64,000 bases of DNA, from the NCBI GenBank assembly GCA_013373015.1, contig JABXIQ010000027.1:1-64000 (forward strand), read 5' to 3'. Source of the stretch: Kangiellaceae bacterium. GTDB taxonomy: Bacteria; Pseudomonadota; Gammaproteobacteria; Enterobacterales; Kangiellaceae. Positions 10,439 through 20,618 of the stretch are shown in pieces. A model generated the notes under the pieces. That model had not been told where the DNA came from and did not search any database. It saw only the letters and a list, made by a program, of their open reading frames with translations. The translations under genes and the position numbers were made by a program. Within the stretch, counting starts at the first letter, position 1; the number at the start of each line of letters is the position of its first letter.

Positions 10439-11027
10439 GTTTGTCAAAATCTCCATCGATATGTGCAGACTCTTCTGAACTAAGCGTTTGAATACTAATC
10501 TGGTAGCCTCGTTCAAGGTGCTTATAAACAAGGATATCTGAGTAGTTAATTTCGATGAGTGGTTTTTTACTAACCATTAATATCCGAGAGTCGGTGTTGT
10601 GCTTTATACTAACACTCTCAGCTTGCACTGCGGCTTGTATTATTTGCTGAGGCCATAAAGCAATTTGCATATCTGCGAGCAGATATTCAGGCTTTATCTG
10701 CTCTACAACTGCCTTAAACCCGTCAGCTTGAACCGTGTTCCCATCACTGATTATTGTAAATAGTCTTGTTCCACTTGGAGTTAGGCCGACCAAAATAATT
10801 CGCTGTTGGTCGATTTCCAATTGAAAAAGTAATTCGTGCTTCTGCTCTTGATACTCAATGGTGGCTAATTGAGTGGTAATAAAGTTTTTACCAAAACTAC
10901 TGGGAGATTGCAGCTCAAAGCTTACACCATTTGCAAGGTCAATAGTTGAATGCTGTTGTACCTGTCGCGTACTGCAGCTAGCAATAAATAATAATAAGCA
11001 AGTAATAAAGGTTAATTTGCTTTGCAT
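10431..11027 (-). CDS. DUF3261-type lipoprotein
   Basis: Lipobox-like LLLFIASCSTRQ; position in APE cluster. Confidence 0.7.
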   Translation of the reverse strand: MQSKLTFITCLLLFIASCSTRQVQQHSTIDLANGVSFELQSPSSFGKNFITTQLATIEYQEQKHELLFQLEIDQQRIILVGLTPSGTRLFTIISDGNTVQADGFKAVVEQIKPEYLLADMQIALWPQQIIQAAVQAESVSIKHNTDSRILMVSKKPLIEINYSDILVYKHLERGYQISIQTLSSEESAHIDGDFDKHE

Positions 11028-12256
11028 ATTTCTGCTAAAACTCCTAAGCGTCGTTCGGACTGGGCAACATATGGATTGTTAGTATCCCAAGCATAACCCG
11101 CTAAAATTGAACAAATCATAGCGCGAACCTCAGATGAGGCCTGCTCAAAGAATATGATGTCTTGAAAGCGAGTATCATACCAAGCATTAACAAAGGTTCT
11201 AAAGGTATCAACCCCTTTCTTTAATGGTTCAGCATAATCTGTTTGCCAATTAACAGGTAAACCTGCCAAATGTTGGCACACTAATTGTGCTGCCATATCT
11301 GCAGACTTAAAGGCGATGGTTACTCCGGATGAGAATACAGGATCTAAAAACTCTCCAGCATTGCCTAGTAGAGCGTAACCATCGCCATGAAGCGATTTTA
11401 CATTAGCTGAATAGCCTGTAATTTCTTGTACCGGTGTAATTACCTTGGCATTAGTCAATAAATGAGCCAGAGTTGGAGTTTGCCCTATTAATGCAAATAA
11501 CTTGTCTTGACTTGAGCCCTCTAATTGATCAATAACATGCGGCTCTGCAACGACACCTAATGAGCAGGTACCATTGGCAAAAGGTATTGACCAAAACCAA
11601 ACATCTTTATGCGAAGGGTGCACAGTAACAAGAATTTTATTGCGATCAAAGGTATTATCATCAATATTATCTTGGATATGACAAAATACTGACTTCCTAA
11701 TTGGAAAATCCGAAGGATATTCTAAATCAAGCAAACGCGGTAAAACACGACCAAATCCACTTGCATCAAGGATAAATTTAGCATTCACTTGATATAGCTG
11801 ACCTTGTGCTGACTTGATAGTGGCATTTGGAGTTTTGCTGTCAGGAGTAACGTTGAGAACTTCGTGCTGAAAACGAATTTCAACGCCTTTTTTTTGAGCG
11901 ATATCAGCAAGATTTTTATCGAAGTTTGCGCGCTGAACTTGGTACGTTGTTCCAGGGCCAGGTGAAAACTTTTCTGTAAAATTAAATTCGGTATATTGGT
12001 CGCCACAACGAAAAGCAGCGCCATTTTTAAATTGAAACTTATCGTCTTCAAATGCAGCTAACATATCTGCTTTTTCAAGAAATTCCATTGACTGAGGAAG
12101 CAGACTTTCACCAATTGAAAAACGGGGAAAGGTTTGTTTTTCAACAACTAATACCTTGATTCCTTGTTGTTGTAATAAACAAGCAGCCATAGTGCCCGAA
12201 GGACCTGCACCTATAATTAACACGTCAACATTTTGTTGAGTAAATTGAGACGTCAT
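11012..12256 (-). CDS. FAD-dependent oxidoreductase (tryptophan halogenase/geranylgeranyl-reductase-like fold)
   Basis: DVLIIGAGPSGTMAACLLQQQGIKVLVVEK; FPRFSIGESLLPQSM; LLGNAGEFLDPVFSSGV. Confidence 0.85.
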   Translation of the reverse strand: MTSQFTQQNVDVLIIGAGPSGTMAACLLQQQGIKVLVVEKQTFPRFSIGESLLPQSMEFLEKADMLAAFEDDKFQFKNGAAFRCGDQYTEFNFTEKFSPGPGTTYQVQRANFDKNLADIAQKKGVEIRFQHEVLNVTPDSKTPNATIKSAQGQLYQVNAKFILDASGFGRVLPRLLDLEYPSDFPIRKSVFCHIQDNIDDNTFDRNKILVTVHPSHKDVWFWSIPFANGTCSLGVVAEPHVIDQLEGSSQDKLFALIGQTPTLAHLLTNAKVITPVQEITGYSANVKSLHGDGYALLGNAGEFLDPVFSSGVTIAFKSADMAAQLVCQHLAGLPVNWQTDYAEPLKKGVDTFRTFVNAWYDTRFQDIIFFEQASSEVRAMICSILAGYAWDTNNPYVAQSERRLGVLAEICKAN

Positions 12257-14577
12257 ACTGTTTCCTGTTTATGAATAAGCTGGCCAATAATCGGAGAGAG
12301 CATAAAAACACTAATAATTCCAGCTAACATGGTTAAACCAAAGGAATGTAGTGCAGGAGTGCTGCTTAATGATAAAAGACCAAAAGAAAATAAAGTAGTA
12401 AATGCAGATAAAGTTACTGCTAGCACAATGCTTGGTGAGGGTTTTTTCGCTTCGGCATAAAATAAACCATAGTCAATACCAATACCAAGAATGAGAAATA
12501 GTGCCAAAGTATTAAACAGATTAAAACCTTCGCCAAAAAATAGATTAGTCATTGCAGCAATGCATATGGCGATACAAGGAGCCGCAACGACTAACAGTGC
12601 TTTACGTAAGCCATATTTGATAAAAAGCAATAATCCGATTAATGCAATTGCGACTACTAATACTTTAGCAGCAAGCAACCGGTAAGACTTAAATAGTTGA
12701 GAAATCTTACTAACTTTATTAACAAAATATATGGAAGGATTGTCTAATGCAATATGCTCTAAGGCTGATAAATCTTGAATATGATTTAAGCTCACAATGG
12801 ATGCATATTGTTGATCAATGATACCTAGCCAAAGGTAGCTTAGTTGTTGACCAAGTGGTGACGAAAGCCATGTGTCAATGGATAAATATTGATGATTAGC
12901 CGCTGTATATTGCTGACGAATATGATCAATGTCTTTTTGCTCTAGCAAGCCTGACTGGGTGAATAATTCGAAATTGGAGTTCATTAGAATACGTCCAATC
13001 AGTTTATAAGCACTTTCTTGCTGTGATTGACTTGGGATCCATTGTTGAATTGATGTATAGCCAGCAATCTTTTTTTGATCTATAAGAGGATCAAGTTGGG
13101 CCGACAAATACTGTAAGTGGTCAAGAAGTTGTTGATGGCTGTCGCCTTTAACTACAAAAAATTGGTTAGGAGCAGGTGAATTCATCATCTTGGCTATCTG
13201 CTGCTCTTGAGCTAATAATTGTGGCGGAACACTTTGCAGTTGTCGAATATTATCATCTCCCTTTCCCATTTGATAAATCATGCAAATTGTAATGATTGGA
13301 ATGACTATTAACGCAAAAAGCATTTTCCTATTGGCTAGGATGCCTCCAAAAGTTAATAAGCGTTTGCATAACGCTAAAATCTTTGTTGGGGTGTTAATGG
13401 GTTTTGCTAAGCTATCAAACAGTAAAACAACGGTTAAATAAGCAGCGGTCAAACCAATACAACAGAAAACAGCAATTTGTCTTAATCCAGGAAATGGTGC
13501 TGTATAAAGTGCAAAATAACCTATCAAACTGGAGACTAAGCCTAAAGTGATTGCGGTTATGATATGAGGTAAGGGTGTGTAATGTTCATTACTACTGGCA
13601 AAGTAGTGAAAAGCATAATCGACGGCAACACCAATAAGGCTTGCTCCAAAAACTAAAGTCAGTAAATGTATTGAGCCGTAGAGCCAATGTACAAAAGCAA
13701 AAGCCGTTACAATTCCAAAACCTAAAGCAATACTGGTTAATATTAATGGTCTTAAGCTAACGAAACAGATAATGAGCAACAACAATACACCAATAAGAGA
13801 ACCTAAACCAATGGTAGAAATTTCTTTCTTAGCACTATTTACGGCATGTTCTGCATAGAATATAGGCCCTGTTTTGAGCAGTGTAATGGTTAAACTATGA
13901 TCATCCCAAAGCTTCTCGATGGCTTGAAGGCTATTATTTATTGTTAATTGAGTTTGCGGTAAAAAAGGACTTTGATTAAGTTGGACGCTTAATAATACAA
14001 AGGATTGTTTGCCATCTTGAAAAGTGACAAAGCCATCATTTAAGGTTTGATTCTCTCGAGTAAAGTGATGAGCATTAATAAAGCGATAAGAAAGTAGAAA
14101 AGGATCGTTTAACATTAGCTCTGCAAGTTGACCAGACATAGGAGAATACAGCAATTGTAAGGCTGTTTGGGCGAAATAATCAGCACCATGTTGCGTTAAT
14201 AGATTAAAATCTTTTGTTGATAGCAGATGATGTCTATGCTGATAAAATAATTGACCAATGGCTTGCTGCTGATCATTCGTAGTTTGTGAAATGATATTCG
14301 AAACAGAAGGGTTGTTTTCGAGAGCAGTTATGGCTAAATGTGCAGCTTTAGTTGCTTGCTCTAGCTTGTCTGAACCCACCAGCAAAATAAATTGCTGCAT
14401 GTTTTTTTCAGTGAATTGAGTAAAAGCTTTTTCGGCAAAGGGGTCTGACTCTGTTGCTGGAAGTTGCTTGAGGATATTGGACTCAACATGGATACCATTG
14501 CGACCTTGTTGAAATGATAAGGCCGCAACTAAAATGAATAAAAGTATCCAAATAAAGGATTTATAGTTGATTCTCAA
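12253..14577 (-). CDS. MMPL/RND-type exporter of the APE cluster
   Basis: 774 aa, two halves of multiple TM helices; GVAVDYAFHYF and GIGIDYGLFYAEA repeats. Confidence 0.85.
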   Translation of the reverse strand: MRINYKSFIWILLFILVAALSFQQGRNGIHVESNILKQLPATESDPFAEKAFTQFTEKNMQQFILLVGSDKLEQATKAAHLAITALENNPSVSNIISQTTNDQQQAIGQLFYQHRHHLLSTKDFNLLTQHGADYFAQTALQLLYSPMSGQLAELMLNDPFLLSYRFINAHHFTRENQTLNDGFVTFQDGKQSFVLLSVQLNQSPFLPQTQLTINNSLQAIEKLWDDHSLTITLLKTGPIFYAEHAVNSAKKEISTIGLGSLIGVLLLLIICFVSLRPLILTSIALGFGIVTAFAFVHWLYGSIHLLTLVFGASLIGVAVDYAFHYFASSNEHYTPLPHIITAITLGLVSSLIGYFALYTAPFPGLRQIAVFCCIGLTAAYLTVVLLFDSLAKPINTPTKILALCKRLLTFGGILANRKMLFALIVIPIITICMIYQMGKGDDNIRQLQSVPPQLLAQEQQIAKMMNSPAPNQFFVVKGDSHQQLLDHLQYLSAQLDPLIDQKKIAGYTSIQQWIPSQSQQESAYKLIGRILMNSNFELFTQSGLLEQKDIDHIRQQYTAANHQYLSIDTWLSSPLGQQLSYLWLGIIDQQYASIVSLNHIQDLSALEHIALDNPSIYFVNKVSKISQLFKSYRLLAAKVLVVAIALIGLLLFIKYGLRKALLVVAAPCIAICIAAMTNLFFGEGFNLFNTLALFLILGIGIDYGLFYAEAKKPSPSIVLAVTLSAFTTLFSFGLLSLSSTPALHSFGLTMLAGIISVFMLSPIIGQLIHKQETV

Positions 14578-15181
14578 AATATGGTACTAGTTGTTCAATT
14601 GCGAGGTTGTCTTCATTAGGCTGCAAGGTAATTTTACTATAGTCTTGATTTGCCTCAAATAATTCGATTTTTTTAATCTTATTTGTGCTGCCAGTCAAAA
14701 CGATCTTTTGTAAAAACTTATCGACTTGTTCGTCAGTAGTAGTAAAAGTTAATAACCAATCATCTTGATAGCAATAACTATCAATCAGGAAATATTGCTG
14801 TAAACGTTCGATATCGCCAGACAATAATCCCAGAAAAATTGTTGACATAGTTAAACTTGTTTGTCCATTCATTGCACTATTAAAGCTAGAGGGATTATCA
14901 TTTTGATCAAGCTGTATAAATTGTAGAGGTGTTATAACTGTTGTGCCTTTGATTGGTGTCAAAGTTTGCCAAATAACCCCTTTTTCTTTAATCAATAATA
15001 ATTGACCTGTAGAGCGCAACGGCTTCGACAATACTTTTATGGTTTTTTCTTGCGTAAAAGTATTAAGCGATTGTTGTACGGAAATGCTTTCACTTAATTG
15101 CTCTATGTTGCAATGTGTTTGCTCCTCTTGAGCAAGAATAATGTTTGATACAAACAATAGTAATAAAAAATAATATTTCAT
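14561..15181 (-). CDS. Outer-membrane lipoprotein carrier LolA-like protein
   Basis: Signal peptide; SKPLRSTGQLLLIKEKGVIWQTLTPIKGTTVITP. Confidence 0.75.
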   Translation of the reverse strand: MKYYFLLLLFVSNIILAQEEQTHCNIEQLSESISVQQSLNTFTQEKTIKVLSKPLRSTGQLLLIKEKGVIWQTLTPIKGTTVITPLQFIQLDQNDNPSSFNSAMNGQTSLTMSTIFLGLLSGDIERLQQYFLIDSYCYQDDWLLTFTTTDEQVDKFLQKIVLTGSTNKIKKIELFEANQDYSKITLQPNEDNLAIEQLVPYFENQL

Positions 15182-15183
15182 AC

Positions 15184-15618
15184 TTATTTAAGCTCACCAC
15201 AATAATGTTCAATTTTTTGTTTAAGGACTTTTGGTGAAATCAATTGCATTTCATGATCTGTAGTAGTGATTGCGACTTGTATAGAATAACCTTTTGTTAA
15301 CTTTTTCAGGTTATTACGATCATAGATTGCATACTCAATCTTCATGCGATTTTCAATTTCAACTAATGTTGCAGTGCAGCGAAGTTGTTGCCCAAAGCGT
15401 GCAGGACTGACATATTTCAAACGTAGATCAATAATAGGCCAAAAATATCCTGACTGCTCCATTTGAGGGTAGTCATAGTCAAAAAGTCTTAAAAGGCGAC
15501 AGCGAGCCTCTTCAAAATATTTAATGTAGTTGCCGTGCCAGACGATTTTCATCGGATCCAAATCATAGAATGGAATCTCAAAATCATAATCGGCTGAAAT
15601 AGTTCTAGTTAACTTCAT
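15184..15618 (-). CDS. apeK: Acyl-CoA/ACP thioesterase, hotdog fold (ApeK-like)
   Basis: YDFEIPFYDLDPMKIVWHGNYIKYFEEARCRLL (4HBT-type motif). Confidence 0.85.
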   Translation of the reverse strand: MKLTRTISADYDFEIPFYDLDPMKIVWHGNYIKYFEEARCRLLRLFDYDYPQMEQSGYFWPIIDLRLKYVSPARFGQQLRCTATLVEIENRMKIEYAIYDRNNLKKLTKGYSIQVAITTTDHEMQLISPKVLKQKIEHYCGELK

Positions 15619-15627
15619 TAGTATTTA

Positions 15628-17181
15628 TCAATATGTTGTCCAGTGTTGATTTTGGATTAAATCAACAAAGTGTCTCAACTCATTATCTAAAGGACGGTCT
15701 TCGGTTAATAGCTGAAATTCATTGAATATTTGCTCGCGAGTAGCTGCAACTGCTTCTGAGAGTGAATTATCGTCAATTTCACCTGAATGGAGCCTTAACT
15801 CCAATCCTTGGGTTGCTGCCATTAGTGTCGCTGCAGCGACTTGTTCGGTAAGTTCTAGTACGCGCAGGCAGTCGCGAGCAGCAATTGTGCCCATACTGAC
15901 TTTATCTTGATTGTGACACTCAGTTGAGCGCGAAAACGCGCTGGCTGGCATGGTCAGTTTAAGAGCTTCTGCAGTCCAAGCGCTAACACCAATTTGTACA
16001 GCTTTAAAACCATGATTTAACATTTTTCTATCGTCTTGGGCGGCTGATAAATTGTTAGGAAGACCATTATTGAATTTATTGTCCATCAATAGAGCCATTT
16101 GACGATCCATTAAGTCTGCAAGATTGGCAACGCAGTTTTTCATGGAGTCCATTGCAAAAGCAATATGACCACCGTAAAAGTGGCCACCATGTAGAACATG
16201 TTCACCGTGTCCGTCAATAATCGGGTTATCATTGGCACTATTAAGTTCGATCTCAATGGTTTGTTTCATCCAGGGTAGCGCATCACGCAATACGCCAATA
16301 ATGTGTGGCGCACAACGAATTGAGTAGCGATCTTGGAGACGTGAAGAGTTACGTGGATGTTTATGTTGGTTAAGATCATCTCGTATCCAAGCGGCTATTT
16401 GGTTTTGCCCAGGGTGCGGCTTTACTTTAAATAAAATTTCATCAAAATGCGCTCCATTACCTTTAAGAGCAAGTGAACATAAAGCAGTGATTCTGGAGCA
16501 TAAGCGAGTAAGATATTCAGCGCGCTCATATGCTAGGCAGGCAAGCGCTGTCATTACCGCCGTACCATTCATAATAGCAAGCCCCTCTTTTGGGCGTAGC
16601 TTAATGGGTTGTATATCAAGCTGTTGAAAGACCTGCTCTGTGTTGACTTTTTTTCCTTGATAATAAACTTCTCGTTCACCAATCAAGGCCGCAGCAACAT
16701 AAGATAAGGGTGTTAAGTCACCGCTTGCACCTACAGAGCCTTCTTGGGGAATAACGGGAACGATGTTTTGGTTGATCAGTGTGACCATTTGTTTTAATAA
16801 ATCCCAGCTGACCCCAGAATAGCCCTGCGATAAAGATGCAAGACGAGCTGCAAGGATTGCGCGTCCCTCAGTTTCATTGAAGAAAGCACCAAGTCCACAA
16901 CCATGAAAACGTGTTAAATGCAGCGGCAGGCTGTTCACTTTATCGAGCGGGACATTGACCGTGACAGAGTCACCATAACCAGTGGTTACACCGTAGATGA
17001 CGCCGTCATCTTCAAGAAGTTTATCAAGGAAATTAACCCCCGCATCAATCGCAGAGCAAAATTCATTATCGTTGCTTAGAGCTACAGGAGTACGCTGCTT
17101 TGCTATTGAGGTAATGTTTTCGATTGTTAGCTGCTGTTTGCCAAACACTATAGAGTTTTGAGAAGAAGATTTTTGCGTCAT
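15628..17181 (-). CDS. HAL/PAL/TAL-family aromatic amino-acid ammonia-lyase (MIO enzyme)
   Basis: GVTTGYGDSVTV; EGSVGASGDLTPLSY (ASG forms MIO); LPLHLTRFHGCGLG selectivity loop. Confidence 0.9.
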   Translation of the reverse strand: MTQKSSSQNSIVFGKQQLTIENITSIAKQRTPVALSNDNEFCSAIDAGVNFLDKLLEDDGVIYGVTTGYGDSVTVNVPLDKVNSLPLHLTRFHGCGLGAFFNETEGRAILAARLASLSQGYSGVSWDLLKQMVTLINQNIVPVIPQEGSVGASGDLTPLSYVAAALIGEREVYYQGKKVNTEQVFQQLDIQPIKLRPKEGLAIMNGTAVMTALACLAYERAEYLTRLCSRITALCSLALKGNGAHFDEILFKVKPHPGQNQIAAWIRDDLNQHKHPRNSSRLQDRYSIRCAPHIIGVLRDALPWMKQTIEIELNSANDNPIIDGHGEHVLHGGHFYGGHIAFAMDSMKNCVANLADLMDRQMALLMDNKFNNGLPNNLSAAQDDRKMLNHGFKAVQIGVSAWTAEALKLTMPASAFSRSTECHNQDKVSMGTIAARDCLRVLELTEQVAAATLMAATQGLELRLHSGEIDDNSLSEAVAATREQIFNEFQLLTEDRPLDNELRHFVDLIQNQHWTTY

Positions 17182-17184
17182 GTG

Positions 17185-18897
17185 TTATTTCTCTTGATGC
17201 TTCCCATCAAAGGTTCTTTCAATGTATTGAGAGTCATCTTGTTGCCAAAAATTGTAAAAGTTAAACCATTGATCGGGTGCTTTTATGCAGTGATCTTGCA
17301 ACCTGTGGGCATATTTTTGAATGCTGTATTGTAGCTGTTGCTGACGCTGGTTTCTAGCAAACTTTAGACTGTCGGCGAAAGGCTCCAGATAAACATGATA
17401 TCGCCCCTGTTGCTTGGTACAGAATAATAAAAATACCGGGCAATCTAAAACGCTGGCGAGAATAAATGGCCCTTGTGAAAAAGGGGCTTTTTGCCCAAGA
17501 AAATCAGCATATTCAACGCGGCCATAATTGGTTATAGAGGTTCTATCTCCAACAATAATGACGATTTCTCCTTGGTCAACCTTGTCTTTTAGCAAGATAG
17601 CCGTATCAGCCCCCATTGCATCGACTTGAATGAGGTTAATTTGCGATTGTGGATTAATTTTGCTCAAGATAGCCTGAAACTTAAGAGCATGTTTAGTAAA
17701 AACTAGAGCGTTAATCCTATATTTTTGACCTGCGGTGCCTAACGCACGACATAGTTCTGTGTTGCCTAAATGGGATGCAATAAAAACAGCTCCTTGTTGC
17801 TGCTCTAGCAAGAAATCAAAGTGCTGTTGACCATGAATAGTGACATCACTACGCTTGATGTCGCCAAGCCAAGCACGAATTTTGTCTATCGCAGACAAGC
17901 CAAACTGATAAAAATGATTATAGACAGTCGTCCATTTAACGGTATCTTTACGGTTTTGATGTACATAAAGATTGTGCCAATATTGATAAGAAGCTTTACG
18001 AGCATCTTTACCTGTCAGTACAAAGTAACCAATTATCGGGATAAGGAATAACCGAAAAATCCATTGCCCAAATACTCGATAAAGCCAAACTAGCAGCCCG
18101 ATACCAATAGAGCTACCCCGCTCTTCTATTGACGACCAGTGCTGTTGCTTTCCTTTTCTTGTCGCAAATTTATGCTTAATAAGTGAAGGGAAGCGTCGCA
18201 ACATTCCAAAAAATAAGCGAGTGTGCATTTTGGTAATTAACCAATTGTCTTTGAGCAAATTGAAATGAGAAGAACCTTCTTCTGGATATGTCACTTTGGT
18301 GGGTAGTGAAATGATATTAACTTGTTGCCAATAGAGGCGAACCAGAATCTCGGTATCAAAATCCATACGTCGACCAATAGTAGAGCTATTGATGAGTTGC
18401 GTAGTGGTTTCTAATGGATATAAACGATAACCGCACATAGAGTCTTTAATGGTAAAAGACAAGGTCTCGACCCACACCCAAAAGTGGGTAATATAACGCG
18501 GAATTAAGCGGCCAAGAGGCACGCTATGGTCATAAATTGGAATCCCACAGATAACAGATAAGGGATTTTTTTTGCTAAGCTCAATAAACTTAGGCACGTC
18601 TTTTAAATTATGCTGACCGTCTGCATCAATTTGTAAGGCGTGACTGAAACCCATTTCAGTAGCCTTTCTCATGCCTTCCATAACCGCCCCACCCTTTCCC
18701 TGGTTTACTTCCAAATGCACTAAAGTCACTTGAGGGTGTTTAGCTTCAATTTCTGTAAGTACAGAGCGAGTTTGTTGATTGCTACCATCATTAACCATGA
18801 TAATAGGCAATTGAAAAGGTAATAAACGCCCAATAACCTGCTCGATAAATTCAGCATGATTATAATTAGGAATGATTATGCAGGGTGAGTAAGTCAT
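17185..18897 (-). CDS. Bifunctional family-2 glycosyltransferase/LpxL-like acyltransferase (ApeJ-like)
   Basis: N-term PCIIIPNYNHAEFIEQVI...MVNDGSNQ...QIDADGQHN; C-term FIASHLGNTELCRALG and VGDRTS. Confidence 0.88.
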   Translation of the reverse strand: MTYSPCIIIPNYNHAEFIEQVIGRLLPFQLPIIMVNDGSNQQTRSVLTEIEAKHPQVTLVHLEVNQGKGGAVMEGMRKATEMGFSHALQIDADGQHNLKDVPKFIELSKKNPLSVICGIPIYDHSVPLGRLIPRYITHFWVWVETLSFTIKDSMCGYRLYPLETTTQLINSSTIGRRMDFDTEILVRLYWQQVNIISLPTKVTYPEEGSSHFNLLKDNWLITKMHTRLFFGMLRRFPSLIKHKFATRKGKQQHWSSIEERGSSIGIGLLVWLYRVFGQWIFRLFLIPIIGYFVLTGKDARKASYQYWHNLYVHQNRKDTVKWTTVYNHFYQFGLSAIDKIRAWLGDIKRSDVTIHGQQHFDFLLEQQQGAVFIASHLGNTELCRALGTAGQKYRINALVFTKHALKFQAILSKINPQSQINLIQVDAMGADTAILLKDKVDQGEIVIIVGDRTSITNYGRVEYADFLGQKAPFSQGPFILASVLDCPVFLLFCTKQQGRYHVYLEPFADSLKFARNQRQQQLQYSIQKYAHRLQDHCIKAPDQWFNFYNFWQQDDSQYIERTFDGKHQEK

Positions 18898-19241
18898 TAG
18901 CTGAGTGCGATTTTTCCAGATGAGAACTTAGCATTATCATTCGCATAGCTGAAAATAAGTATATTTTTACTTTGCAAATATTCAAGTGACAACTCGACTT
19001 TACTATGGGGGGGGATCACCTGTTGAAACTTCAAGGTACTTACGTTTGAAATGATTGGGCGAGTATTAGGCTGAAAAAATTCATTATAGAACTCTAGCAC
19101 CCAATACAACTGAGCAACTCCTGGAATAATTGGGGCATCGTTAAAATGACCTTTGAAAAATTCTATATTGGGATCGATCTCAAGTGTCAAGGTTAGCCGC
19201 TGATCAGTATTATGATGTGCTAAAACAGTAGGTAAAAACAT
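18897..19241 (-). CDS. apeI: FabZ/FabA-like dehydratase (ApeI-like)
   Basis: FFKGHFNDAPIIPGVAQLYWVLEF. Confidence 0.85.
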   Translation of the reverse strand: MFLPTVLAHHNTDQRLTLTLEIDPNIEFFKGHFNDAPIIPGVAQLYWVLEFYNEFFQPNTRPIISNVSTLKFQQVIPPHSKVELSLEYLQSKNILIFSYANDNAKFSSGKIALS

Positions 19242-19256
19242 ACAGCTCTCATGGAA

Positions 19257-20618
19257 TTAAACGGATTTGAATAGTTGCTCAAGTTCATTAAGCAGCAGTT
19301 TGCCTTGAGTATTATAAGGCAATTGATCAACAAAGCGCCATTTTCTGGGAACAGTTATGGCTTGATATTTATCATTACAATAATGTTTTAGAATTCTGCT
19401 CCACTGAGCCTTTTCATTATCAAGAAGAGGATCTTGTGGTGAACGATCTAATTGTACAACTGCTGCGAGATACTGTCTTTTTTCGTGCAAGACAATGACT
19501 TTAGCATTTTTTACGTGAGGGTGCGCTTGTAAATGATGCTCTATTTCATCAAGAGAAATACGTTTCTCTTCAAGCTTAATAATACGATCTTTTCGCCCTT
19601 GCAATAAAAATTGTCGCTCACCTAAGAGCTGCAGATGATCATCTAACTCAAGAGAAGACTCAAATATATGGCCTGATGTTAATACAGTTTGTTGCTTGCC
19701 AACCTGAGTTAAATATACATCATCAAAGAGTGTCCAATGTTGCTGCTCGGTATTTTGTTGGCGATAACCAATACCTCCTGTCTCAGTACTACCGTACACC
19801 TCAATGGGTAGAGTACCAAGAAGTTGTTGTACTTGTTGCGCAGCGTTAAATGACAAAGGACCTCCAGAGCTAAATATGGTATCAATGTGTATTGTGGGTA
19901 AACTGTCATCAAGCCTGCTTAAAAAGGCAGGTGACGATACAAACACTGTGTCTTGATTAATACAGAGCTCAATCAGTTGTTCGGGGTATTGGATTAATGA
20001 TCGGGAAAAGGGGCGACTTTGCAAAAAAGGCCACAATAAGCGAAACAAAAGACCATAAATATGCTGATGACTGACGCTGGCATAAATCGAATGAGTTTTT
20101 GGTAGTTTGAATGTCTGTTGAATTATGTCTATCTCATTTAACAGTAATTTAAGAGACTTTTTAATAGATTTAGGATTTCCGCTACTTCCAGAAGTAAAGA
20201 AGTAAACTTGGGTTTCTTCAATTCCCGTAATATCGAAATTAACTGGCAAACCAGAAGGTTGCTCAGTAACAGGTTTAGAAGATAGGCTAGGTTTTGCATA
20301 TTGCTGACTTATATTATCAGTGATGATGCAATCAAAATATTGAGTAATATCATTGAGCCATAAAGGCTTATCATTAGCGGTAATGATTATAATTTTTTTG
20401 CAAATAGACAATGCTATAAAATTAACTAAAAATTGATAGCTATCCGTACAATACAAAACAAATCTTTTATAATCTGTACGCTTTATGTTTCGGATGCAAA
20501 ACGAAAGGTCGTGTAAAAATTGCTGATGGTTAATGGTATCGTTGTGATCAGAAAAAGAAACGGTATGCGTGTAACCGTTGAGTAATAAATTCTTAAACGA
20601 AATTAGCGAGCTCATCAT
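19257..20618 (-). CDS. apeH: AMP-dependent acyl-ACP/CoA ligase (ApeH-like)
   Basis: YFFTSGSSGNPKSIKKSL; EVYGSTETGGIGYRQ; GRKDRIIKLEEKRISLDEIEHHL. Confidence 0.88.
   Translation of the reverse strand: MMSSLISFKNLLLNGYTHTVSFSDHNDTINHQQFLHDLSFCIRNIKRTDYKRFVLYCTDSYQFLVNFIALSICKKIIIITANDKPLWLNDITQYFDCIITDNISQQYAKPSLSSKPVTEQPSGLPVNFDITGIEETQVYFFTSGSSGNPKSIKKSLKLLLNEIDIIQQTFKLPKTHSIYASVSHQHIYGLLFRLLWPFLQSRPFSRSLIQYPEQLIELCINQDTVFVSSPAFLSRLDDSLPTIHIDTIFSSGGPLSFNAAQQVQQLLGTLPIEVYGSTETGGIGYRQQNTEQQHWTLFDDVYLTQVGKQQTVLTSGHIFESSLELDDHLQLLGERQFLLQGRKDRIIKLEEKRISLDEIEHHLQAHPHVKNAKVIVLHEKRQYLAAVVQLDRSPQDPLLDNEKAQWSRILKHYCNDKYQAITVPRKWRFVDQLPYNTQGKLLLNELEQLFKSV

Noticed and set aside
10439-10531. N-terminal extension of the apeO-like KS ORF
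   Set aside because: Extension overlaps the DUF3261 lipoprotein coding region; homologous start is MNSTPVYLNHMG at 10438.
16381-17181. Histidine-utilisation (HutH) interpretation of the ammonia-lyase
   Set aside because: No hutU/hutI/hutC nearby and the gene is embedded in the APE operon.
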